From Alteribacillus sp041949975 (lineage in GTDB: Bacteria; Bacillota; Bacilli; Bacillales; Marinococcaceae), in the NCBI RefSeq assembly GCF_041949975.1, contig NZ_JBHFQG010000022.1, forward strand, positions 1 through 57,068: a stretch of 57,068 bases of DNA, written 5' to 3'. The first letter of the stretch is position 1, and every line of letters begins with the position of its first letter. A model generated the notes under the pieces. It made no database searches and was not told the origin of the DNA. It saw only the letters and a program-made list of their open reading frames with translations. The translations under genes were made by a program, and so were the position numbers. Positions 25,695-33,415 of the stretch are shown here, piece by piece.

Positions 25695-26145
25695 AGAGTG
25701 TAATTATCCAGCGATGATTTATCCTTAGGCCCGCATCAAGGAGAATAATGAAGGATTTTGATTTGATTAAGTGTCTCCAAAATGATTTGCGTTTCAAGAG
25801 AGATTGCGGCTTTCTTATCTCTGTTCCTGTTCCATCGGAAGCCTCTTATTCCCGAATGATCACCTAGAATTACCCAATCGGGTGTACTTGAAACCATGAA
25901 TCAAAAAATTGTAACTGAAGCCAAGAATGAAGGGGCTATCGCAACGTAGCCCTGGACGCCACCCATGTCGAAGCAAGAGATCAGGCTCCACAAAAGAAAA
26001 CGGAAAAGCCTGAGAAACAACCGAAAAAGCGCGGCGCAATCCAAAATCAGAACGCAAATAATGGGTAAAAGAACGGAAAAAGCACTTCCTCTCTATTAAA
26101 AAGATAAAAGATCAGCTGGATGTTTCCTATGACACATTCGAAAAC
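25695..26145 (+). pseudogene. IS1182-like transposase remnant
   Basis: Fragments in several frames read as the N-terminal part of an IS1182-type transposase: FDLIKCLQNDLRFKRDCGF with LISVPVPSEASYSRMI, then LETMNQKIVTEAKNEGAI, ALDATHVEARDQAPQKKTEK and KIKDQLDVSYDT. The DATHVEARD block has the first catalytic aspartate. Frameshifts interrupt it and the C-terminal two thirds are missing. It separates the acyl-CoA module from the BCCT/hyu module. Confidence 0.7.
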
Positions 26146-26363
26146 AGAAATTCTGGAAATTTTGACTTTTTTAAATGAGCGACTTATGAAATTGATGCAT
26201 ATTTTTATATATTCAAATTTTATTGAGTGAATCTTTTTATTTCTGGGTATATATCTAAAAGATTAGAACATAGATTGGAGTTGGTATTTCATAAATGAAG
26301 AAAAACAGTGCATGAAATGTTCACATAAATGTAGTTAAGAAAAAAATCAAAGGGGAAATCATT

Positions 26364-27941
26364 ATGGGTGATAAAAAAAGAAAATTTAAGTTCATGAACA
26401 GCATATTTTGGGTTTCTTTTTCTATAATCTTTTTATTTGCTTTATGGGGCGCATTGGCACCAGGAGCCCTTGCTGAACAGGCCACTATTATATATGATTT
26501 TATCGCTAATACCTTCGGCTGGTTTTATTTAGCATTTGTGCTGTTTCTTATCATTTTTAACTTTTATTTAGCATTCAGTAAATACGGAAAAATTCGTTTG
26601 GGCGGAGATAACGCAAGACCTAAATATCCACTCTTCACCTGGATTGCGATGCTGTTCAGCTGTGGATTTGGGGTTAGTATCGTGTTTTGGGGTGTTGCAG
26701 AGCCGATGACGCATTTTGGTACTCCTCCTCCCTTTGACGGAAATATAGAAGCTGGCACTCCTGAGGCTGCAAGAACAGCTATGTGGAATGCTTTTTTTAA
26801 CAATGGTATTCATCAATGGGCTTCCTTTACATTCGTAGGCCTCGCTATTTCATACTTTATTTACCGGCAGGAAGAAAGAAGCTTAATTAGTGACACCATG
26901 AATTCGGTCATTGGAGATACCGGAAAAAAGCCGCTGCGTAACACAATTGATATTATTGCAGTCATTGCTACCGTTATGGGTGTAGCTACTACATTAGGGT
27001 TAAGTGTTTTACAAATTAATGGAGGTCTTGGAAGTGTCTTCAACGTTCCTTCCGGAACACAAACACAAATCATTATCGTTATTGCCATGTTTTTGTTCTT
27101 TATGATTTCTACATTATCGGGGCTTGACCGCGGCATCAAATATTTAAGTAATGTGAATTTAGGCTTGGCTTTAATACTTATGATAACCGTCTTATTCATT
27201 GGTCCTACGGGATTCATTTTAGAAACAATTACAATGGGCGTTGGCGATTATCTCCAAAACTTTTTTCAGGCAAGCTTAAGATTGGATCAATATACGGACG
27301 GCACCTGGGTACAGGATTGGCCGATCTACTATTGGGCTTGGACAATCGCCTGGTCACCCTTTGTCGGAATGTTCGTTGCTCGTATATCAAGAGGACGCAC
27401 CGTACGGGAATTTGTACTTGGTGTTATGGTCTCTCCCCCATTTATTGGTATCATCTGGATCGGTATTTTCGGAGGCACAGCTGTCAACTTTGATCTTTTT
27501 CATGGAACAGATATAGCAGGTGCGGTAGCAGAAGACGAAACAACTGCTCTGTTTTCCATGCTGGAAAACTTGCCGTTAGGAGATATTTTATCCATCCTTT
27601 CCATTTGTTTACTGTTCACCTTTTTGGTTACGTCTGCTGACTCGGCGACATTCGTCCTAGGAATGATGACTTCCAACGGAAATACAGATCCATCCGTTGT
27701 AGTTAAAGTTATTTGGGGTACTCTCATTGCCGTTTTAGCTGTCGTACTGATTATCAGCGCCGGTTTAGAAGGTTTGCAAACTGCTTCCCTAATAGGCGCC
27801 CTTCCGTTTTCAATCGTTTTGTTTATTGCCTGTGTTTCCTTATTAAAATCGATACGCCAAGATTATAGAGAAACACGGAGAAAAATGGAAGAAGAAAGAC
27901 AAAGAAAGATTAGAGAGCAGATAGAAAATAATAATAACTAA
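26364..27941 (+). CDS. BCCT-family transporter
   Basis: The 525-residue protein has about 12 membrane helices and the BCCT core: FSCGFGVSIVFWGVAEPMTH (about 94-113), FNNGIHQWASFTFVGLAISY and YYWAWTIAWSPFVGMFVARI with the tryptophans of the substrate cage, then SRGRTVREF. BCCT carriers take up trimethylammonium compounds such as betaine, choline or carnitine, coupled to Na+ or protons. Its C-terminal tail is charged and short. It stands alone between a promoter-less IS remnant and a strong terminator, and it converges with the hyu operon. It may import the substrate of that operon, or be an osmoprotectant carrier; the sequence does not decide. The start follows AAAGGGGAAATCATT. Confidence 0.92.
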   Translation: MGDKKRKFKFMNSIFWVSFSIIFLFALWGALAPGALAEQATIIYDFIANTFGWFYLAFVLFLIIFNFYLAFSKYGKIRLGGDNARPKYPLFTWIAMLFSCGFGVSIVFWGVAEPMTHFGTPPPFDGNIEAGTPEAARTAMWNAFFNNGIHQWASFTFVGLAISYFIYRQEERSLISDTMNSVIGDTGKKPLRNTIDIIAVIATVMGVATTLGLSVLQINGGLGSVFNVPSGTQTQIIIVIAMFLFFMISTLSGLDRGIKYLSNVNLGLALILMITVLFIGPTGFILETITMGVGDYLQNFFQASLRLDQYTDGTWVQDWPIYYWAWTIAWSPFVGMFVARISRGRTVREFVLGVMVSPPFIGIIWIGIFGGTAVNFDLFHGTDIAGAVAEDETTALFSMLENLPLGDILSILSICLLFTFLVTSADSATFVLGMMTSNGNTDPSVVVKVIWGTLIAVLAVVLIISAGLEGLQTASLIGALPFSIVLFIACVSLLKSIRQDYRETRRKMEEERQRKIREQIENNNN

Positions 27942-27946
27942 AAAAT

Positions 27947-27977
27947 GGGGACTTCACACAGTCCCCTCCTTTTTTTG
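27947..27977 (+). terminator. Terminator of the BCCT gene
   Basis: GGGGACT, six-base loop, AGTCCCC followed by a T-rich run. Confidence 0.85.
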
Positions 27978-28034
27978 TAAACTATTTCATATATGTTCCT
28001 TTAAATATTAGAATAGATTGCATATAAATTACCA

Positions 28035-28130
28035 GAAAAGAAGAAATCACTTTTCTAAAAACAAGTGAAGAAACGAATGGAAAGTATGAACACATCAAAG
28101 TAACTATTCCAAATTATGGAAAATCTACTG
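28035..28130 (+). pseudogene. Possible cupin remnant
   Basis: One frame reads EEITFLKTSEETNGKYEHIK followed by VTIPNYG, resembling the first strands of small Bacillus cupins. The metal-binding histidines and the rest are absent. Confidence 0.35.
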
Positions 28131-28248
28131 GTCTAGTTGCCACCCCAAACGATTACTCATGCTACTCCTGCCGCATTTCGGGCAAATATGGATGATCGGG
28201 ATAAAGAAGATGAAATTGCGCCTTAGGTTCTTGTCCTGACAACGATTT

Positions 28249-28285
28249 GCAAAAATAGGAGCACATGTGAATAATCCATGTGCTC
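28249..28285 (-). terminator. Terminator of the hyu operon
   Basis: On the minus strand GAGCACATG, nine-base loop, CATGTGCTC, then CTATTTTTG. It begins about 25 bp after the hyuB stop. Confidence 0.8.
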
Positions 28286-28309
28286 TCACTTTTTTTTCAT
28301 TCATTTCTT

Positions 28310-30067
28310 TCAAATTTTTAGGACGCTTGCTCTTAGTATGTCTGTTTCTTCGATATCAACCTTGCCATCAACTATTACGACACCGTATTCGCTTCGCACT
28401 TTGTCTCCGGTAATGAATCCATCCAACAAGTCTTCCAAAACAAGCTGTGGTTCGCGGTCAAACGGATTGCCATATCCTCCAGCACAAGGTGTTTTAATTT
28501 CTAAAATATCACCAGGCTTAATTTTGTAATTTGTAAGCTTTGCATGAAGATTTTCCCCTTCTTTACCAGGGTTAAGTGTTAATGCACCGGGTAAACCATC
28601 TTTACCTTCCTTGACACCACGTGGTGAATCAGTATGTCGATCTCCCTCACCGGTAAATAAACTTCCCTCTAAAAACTCCCAGGTTCTTACTACACCAATT
28701 CCCCCGCGCCATTTTCCAGATGCGGCACCCTCTTCTCTTAACTCGTAACGATTACAACGCATTGGTAAACGCATTTCTAATTCCTCAATTGGATTATTTC
28801 GTGTATTTGCTATTAAATTATCAACACTATCTAAGCCATCCTTGCCATAACGTCCACCATATGATCCTTCGTTAACTTCAATATAAACCCAGTAATCACC
28901 GGATTCTGCTTTTACACCAGCATAAGAATTAAAATGAACATGAGCAGAATTCCCGGCGGTTGTTTTATCTGGCAAAACTTCTGATAATGCCAAATTAATC
29001 TGATCGGCTAGTCTTTGAACTTGGTTAATTCGGGCAGTACAAGCCGCTGGAAATTTAGGGTTCCAAATACTTCCAAGTGGTGCGACAATATCGATCGGTC
29101 TGAAAATTCCGCCATTTTGAGGAACGAAGACTTCAGAAATCGCTTCATCCAGCAAAATGGAACGTATAATTGTATAAGTAGCGGGCAATGTTGAACCGGC
29201 AAAAGGAACATTATATGCTGTTTCTACTTGCGGAGAACTCCCGGTCAAATCAACAGTTAAGTTGCTTCCATCTACAATGACACTGGTTTCTATACGTAGC
29301 CTTTCTCCATAATTCCTACCGTCATCATCAAACCATCCGGTTGGAGCCTTATACACGCCGTCAGGAATTTTTTCAATTTCTTTTCTAAGCATTTCTTCCG
29401 AATAATCCATCCAACGATCTGTGGCAGCTTGAACCGTTTCTATGCCATAACGTTCGATCAATTCAAGGTAACGCTTTTGACCTAACCGTGCTGAAGCAAT
29501 CAGTGCTTCTACGTCTCCTTTGTTTTCATTTGGGGTGCGGACGTTTTCAAAAATATGCCGCCAGATATCTTCGTTCTTCTTCCCTTTTCTATACAATTTC
29601 ACAGCATTATAGTGCTTCCCTTCTGCAAACACATCCACAACATCTACCATCAATCCTGGCGACATTCCACCAGCATCCAATACGTGCCCGGTATTTGCAG
29701 AAAAAGCAATTAATTTCCCTTTATAAAATATAGGAATAATAATGGCCAAATCCGGAGTATGGGAAGCACCGTAATAAGGGTTATTGTGAAGAATAATGTC
29801 TCCTTCATGAATATCATCGCCTAAAAAGTGCCTTACACCTGCAATATAGCCTGGCAACGATCCGATATGCATCGGTGTGGAATCGCTCTCACACAGTTCA
29901 TTCCCATTAGCATCAAATAATCCTGCACCTAAATCTTCTGATTCTCGAATAATGCTGGAATAAGCCATGCGATATAGTACTAGTGCCATTTCTTTTGCAA
30001 TGGCATTAAATGAACCTGCAATGACACCGAGAGTAACGGGATCAACATTTTCATATGATTTTTTCAT
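28310..30067 (-). CDS. hyuB: Hydantoinase B/oxoprolinase-family subunit
   Basis: The 585 residues are the B subunit of an ATP-dependent hydantoinase/oxoprolinase/caprolactamase-type enzyme. Family blocks are VTLGVIAGSFNAIAKEMALV (12-31), LYRMAYSSIIRESEDLGAGL, GDIILHNNPYYGASHTPDLA with metal-binding residues, SANTGHVLDAGGMSPG, and the GSYGGRYGKDGLD segment. C-terminal GDRHTDSPRGVKEGKDGLPG and KTPCAGGYGNPFDRE are also typical. Together with HyuA it opens a cyclic amide at the cost of ATP. The start follows AGAGGAGGTTCATACGA, and the gap to hyuA is 18 bp. The exact substrate (hydantoin, lactam or oxoproline) cannot be fixed. Confidence 0.92.
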   Translation of the reverse strand: MKKSYENVDPVTLGVIAGSFNAIAKEMALVLYRMAYSSIIRESEDLGAGLFDANGNELCESDSTPMHIGSLPGYIAGVRHFLGDDIHEGDIILHNNPYYGASHTPDLAIIIPIFYKGKLIAFSANTGHVLDAGGMSPGLMVDVVDVFAEGKHYNAVKLYRKGKKNEDIWRHIFENVRTPNENKGDVEALIASARLGQKRYLELIERYGIETVQAATDRWMDYSEEMLRKEIEKIPDGVYKAPTGWFDDDGRNYGERLRIETSVIVDGSNLTVDLTGSSPQVETAYNVPFAGSTLPATYTIIRSILLDEAISEVFVPQNGGIFRPIDIVAPLGSIWNPKFPAACTARINQVQRLADQINLALSEVLPDKTTAGNSAHVHFNSYAGVKAESGDYWVYIEVNEGSYGGRYGKDGLDSVDNLIANTRNNPIEELEMRLPMRCNRYELREEGAASGKWRGGIGVVRTWEFLEGSLFTGEGDRHTDSPRGVKEGKDGLPGALTLNPGKEGENLHAKLTNYKIKPGDILEIKTPCAGGYGNPFDREPQLVLEDLLDGFITGDKVRSEYGVVIVDGKVDIEETDILRASVLKI

Positions 30068-30085
30068 TCGTATGAACCTCCTCTA

Positions 30086-32203
30086 TTATTCTTTAGTGAA
30101 AGCTGCAAATTTATCATTTTTTGCTGCAATTTTACGTGTCATATCAATAACAATGTTTCCGTGCTGGTCAAACGTGGCTGTGATATTTGGCGGCAATACC
30201 GTTGTACTATCTTTCTGTTGTATAATAGCAGGCCCACTAAGTTCCGTCCCAGTGGAAATCTCATCACGTTGATAAAAAGCTGTCTCCAGCTTTTCTAATT
30301 GGTCATTCACCCAAAAATAAACAGGATGGAAAACAGCCTCAGCTTGTTTCGTTACTGGCTTATCTTTCACGCTCTCTTCTTTATTTGTTTTAATTAAACC
30401 AATTCCAATCACACGAACATTAATTGAAACAACTTCCTGATCAGGGAATTGACTTGCATATTCTCTTTCATGAGCTTGATGGAATCGATTGATAACAGTA
30501 TCTACCCATTCCTGATTAATTTCTCCATCAGGGGCATCTACCCGCAACTCGTAGCCTTGTCCAGCATAACGGCAATCGCAAATTCGTTTCATCAAAATAT
30601 CGTTTTCATTGATTCCATCGTCTTTCAAAGCCTCACTTGCTTCTTTCTCTATTTGATTAAACGTTCTCGAAATATGGCCTATGTCTGGATTCGACAAGCT
30701 TCCCCATAAAGTTAATACTTTTTCATAAGTAATATCTGTTGATAACAGACCCATCGCCGCCGTAATTCCTGGATATGGAGGTACCACCACATGAGGGATA
30801 TTTAACTCTTCAGCAATGTCACACGCAAATAACGGTCCTGCACCGCCTGCAGCAACGAGTACGAAATCTCTTGGATCGTAACCTTTTCGAACACTGTTCA
30901 TCTCAATAGCATTTACCATGTTATGTGTCATAATTTTCAAAGCACCTGCAGCAGCATCCAACGTTTTTATATTCAACTTATTTACGATATGTGTTTCATA
31001 AGCTTTTTCAGCCAATTCAGATTTTAACTCTAATCCACCAGCAAGTTTACTGTCAGAGCGAATCCTTCCCAACAGTACATTGGCGTCAGTAGATGTCGGC
31101 AGTTGACCTCCACGGTTATAGCTGGCCGGCCCTGGATCTGCACCAGCACTCTGAGGGCCCACTCTGAATATTCCACCTTCATCTACATAGGCGATTGATC
31201 CCCCGCCGGCACCAATTGTATCTATATCAACCATCGGCACCATTGCATTGTATTGGCCAATCATTGTATCTAACAAATGACGCATTCGCATTTCCCCACT
31301 TGGTGCTACACCGATATCTGCAGATGTCCCGCCAATATCAAGTGTGATTACGTTATAAAAACCTGCTTTTTTCGCTGCATTTATACCACCAATTAACCCA
31401 GCTACCGGTCCGGAAAGTAATAGATTAACCGGTTTTTCTGCAGCAGCTTCCGAAGTAGATATTCCACCATTAGATTGCATTAAATGAAGTTCTGTTTTTA
31501 ATCCTGACTCTTTCAAATTATTCCTTAACCGTTTAATATAGTTACTCGTTTTTGGACCGATAAACGCATTTAGTGCGACTGTGCTAAATCGCTCATATTC
31601 ACGGTATTGTGGAAGAACCTCATTACTAATCGACAGATAGACTTCCGGATACTCCTCCAAAATAATTTCTTTCACACGTTCTTCATGCTCTATATTTTTA
31701 AAAGAAAATAAAAAGCAAACCGCGATTGCATCAACTTGAGCATCTTTTAATTTTCGAACCTGTTCCCTCGTTTTTTCTTCGTCCAAAGGAATTATAACTT
31801 GACCATCCGAGTCGATTCTTTCGGGAACAACCATACGATTCCTTCTTTTAACAAGCGGATATTTTTGCCATGGGAGATCTTGATATAGAGAAAAGTTATA
31901 CGGTCGTTTATGACGTGCAATATGCAAAATGTCTCGGAATCCCTCTGTTGTGATCATCCCAACATTAGCGCCGTTATGTTCCAAAACAATGTTTGTCGCA
32001 ACCGTTGTTCCGTGGAAAAATTGATCGATTTGTGATGGAGAAATATTTGCCATCCCGCATATTTCTGTTACTCCTGTAATCACTGCTTCTGAAGGATCAG
32101 AGGGAGTGGAAGGTACCTTATGAACCCATGATTCACCTTTTTCTTCATGAATAAAAATTAAATCGGTAAACGTTCCGCCAACATCAACACCAATTCGAAT
32201 CAT
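30086..32203 (-). CDS. hyuA: Hydantoinase A/oxoprolinase-family ATPase subunit
   Basis: The 705-residue A subunit begins with the ASKHA phosphate motif GVDVGGTFTDLIF (4-16). It has the second signature VITLDIGGTSADIGVAPSGE and the metal/adenosine block GPQSAGADPGPASYNRGGQL (about 354-373). FVLVAAGGAGPLFACDIAEE is also intact. It would phosphorylate the amide carbonyl to drive ring opening by the A/B complex. A good ribosome binding site (AAAGGAGGATAACG) precedes the ATG. It is co-transcribed with hyuB and the upstream nitrilase-family gene from a sigma-54 promoter. Caprolactamases CapA/CapB and N-methylhydantoinases are established members of the same family. Confidence 0.93.
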   Translation of the reverse strand: MIRIGVDVGGTFTDLIFIHEEKGESWVHKVPSTPSDPSEAVITGVTEICGMANISPSQIDQFFHGTTVATNIVLEHNGANVGMITTEGFRDILHIARHKRPYNFSLYQDLPWQKYPLVKRRNRMVVPERIDSDGQVIIPLDEEKTREQVRKLKDAQVDAIAVCFLFSFKNIEHEERVKEIILEEYPEVYLSISNEVLPQYREYERFSTVALNAFIGPKTSNYIKRLRNNLKESGLKTELHLMQSNGGISTSEAAAEKPVNLLLSGPVAGLIGGINAAKKAGFYNVITLDIGGTSADIGVAPSGEMRMRHLLDTMIGQYNAMVPMVDIDTIGAGGGSIAYVDEGGIFRVGPQSAGADPGPASYNRGGQLPTSTDANVLLGRIRSDSKLAGGLELKSELAEKAYETHIVNKLNIKTLDAAAGALKIMTHNMVNAIEMNSVRKGYDPRDFVLVAAGGAGPLFACDIAEELNIPHVVVPPYPGITAAMGLLSTDITYEKVLTLWGSLSNPDIGHISRTFNQIEKEASEALKDDGINENDILMKRICDCRYAGQGYELRVDAPDGEINQEWVDTVINRFHQAHEREYASQFPDQEVVSINVRVIGIGLIKTNKEESVKDKPVTKQAEAVFHPVYFWVNDQLEKLETAFYQRDEISTGTELSGPAIIQQKDSTTVLPPNITATFDQHGNIVIDMTRKIAAKNDKFAAFTKE

Positions 32204-32251
32204 TCGTTATCCTCCTTTAATAAAATAGTAAAAAACTAGACTTTAACAGCG

Positions 32252-33136
32252 TTAGTTGAACAATTCTGTTAATTCTTGATATAATTCTGGTTCGCGATCA
32301 TTTAAAAAGGAGTATGCCATTCTTGATTCTTTCAATTTCTTTTCTTCCAGTGTTGCATTTAAAACAACCTCATCATTTCCATCAGTCTTCGTAAGAACAT
32401 CACCAGTGGGATCAACGATTTTACTAAGACCCAGGCGCTCCCAAGTTCCCACTTTTTCTCCAATCATGTGCGAACCTCCACCGTTACATGCAATCACAAA
32501 CGATTGATGTTCAACTGAAGCAACCATCGGTAAAAGATCCCAAAACTGGCTTTTCGAAGTTTCCAAACCTATTCCGCCTTTTCCTCCTCCTTTCCAAATC
32601 GATGATGTCATCACAATAATCTCTGCTCCCTTTACAGCAAGTGCTCGAAGATATTCCACAAACATACTGTCATAACAAATACTTATTCCGATTTTACCAA
32701 GAGGTGTATCGAAGACCGGAATTTCAGTTCCTTTTGAGTAGTAAAGCTTTTCAAGTCCCGGAAAATGAACCTTTCTTGTAATACCGATTATCCCTTTTGG
32801 TCCGATGCATGCAGCTGAGTTATAAATTTTGCCTATCATACGGGAGCGCTCAGCGAATCCAACAATAGCGTAGCAATTTTGCTTTTTTGTCACCTCAACG
32901 ATCTTTTGAACAACGTTATCGTCTACTGACAGAGAGCCGTTGTTCCAATACTGAATCTTCCCTTCGGGACCATGTTCAAAAAAATTTGTTATACTCATCT
33001 CCGGAAAGACAATTAATTCATTTCCTTTGTTTGATAATTCTACAATTTTATTTGTGATAAACTCCACATTCTGTTCCATATGCTGCATTGGCTTAGGAGA
33101 AAATTGAACGAGTGCAGCTTTTACATTGTCTTTCAA
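32252..33136 (-). CDS. Carbon-nitrogen hydrolase (nitrilase superfamily)
   Basis: The 294-residue enzyme starts at a TTG (33136) preceded by CGGAGG at 8 nt. The Glu-Lys-Cys catalytic set is complete: VFPEMSIT (Glu46), ITRKVHFPG (Lys122) and ISICYDSMF (Cys154). This superfamily splits amides, carbamoyl groups or nitriles; N-carbamoyl amino acid amidohydrolases and omega-amidases are the most fitting members beside hyuAB. It is the first gene of the operon, 48 bp before hyuA, with a sigma-54 promoter about 50 bp upstream. A plausible route is ring opening by HyuAB and then removal of the carbamoyl or amide nitrogen by this enzyme. Confidence 0.88.
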   Translation of the reverse strand: MKDNVKAALVQFSPKPMQHMEQNVEFITNKIVELSNKGNELIVFPEMSITNFFEHGPEGKIQYWNNGSLSVDDNVVQKIVEVTKKQNCYAIVGFAERSRMIGKIYNSAACIGPKGIIGITRKVHFPGLEKLYYSKGTEIPVFDTPLGKIGISICYDSMFVEYLRALAVKGAEIIVMTSSIWKGGGKGGIGLETSKSQFWDLLPMVASVEHQSFVIACNGGGSHMIGEKVGTWERLGLSKIVDPTGDVLTKTDGNDEVVLNATLEEKKLKESRMAYSFLNDREPELYQELTELFN

Positions 33137-33182
33137 ACGTATAACCTCCGTTTCTTTTTGTTATTGTATTCAACTTAATTTC

Positions 33183-33199
33183 ATGCAATTTTAATACCA
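33183..33199 (-). promoter_or_regulatory. Sigma-54 promoter (-24/-12) of the amidase-hyuAB operon
   Basis: On the minus strand TGGTATTAAAATTGCAT. The GG and GC doublets are exactly 10 bp apart, as required for sigma-54. The divergent gene is a sigma-54 activator. Confidence 0.75.
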
Positions 33200-33309
33200 C
33201 TTCTTGTTTCAAATGATAAAAACGCTTAATCAAAATGATTTTGGGGTATTTTTCTCACATAATCCCGATAAAGAGCTCTTATTTTATTCCAATCATCATA
33301 TTTAATCAT

Positions 33310-33325
33310 AGGAAAACGATTTCAA
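33310..33325. promoter_or_regulatory. Near-cre box at the activator promoter
   Basis: AGGAAAACGATTTCAA matches the cre consensus except at one position. It overlaps the upstream palindrome and the putative -35 box of the activator gene. Confidence 0.4.
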
Positions 33326-33349
33326 TTTGAAGGTAAAACGTTGTATAAT
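33321..33349 (+). promoter_or_regulatory. Sigma-A promoter of the sigma-54 activator gene
   Basis: TTCAAT (33321-33326), 17 bp, TATAAT (33344-33349). The -35 box is weak and overlaps the palindrome TTCAATTTGAA. Confidence 0.5.
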
Positions 33350-33402
33350 TTAATAAAATAGTATCTATTACAATTTTCATAATGTTTATTCCAATTGGAA
33401 TA
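33321..33402. promoter_or_regulatory. Two palindromes, candidate upstream activator sites
   Basis: TTCAATTTGAA (33321-33331) and the perfect 16-bp palindrome TATTCCAATTGGAATA (33387-33402) are related in sequence. Their centres are about 135 and 203 bp upstream of the -24/-12 element, a normal distance for enhancer-type sites. The first also overlaps the activator's own promoter. Confidence 0.55.
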
Positions 33403-33415
33403 GGGGTGAGTTTGG

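Noticed and set aside
28125..28313. Minus-strand ORF with CPKCGR downstream of hyuB
   Set aside because: It overlaps the hyu terminator and has a single CxxC with no partner; probably chance.
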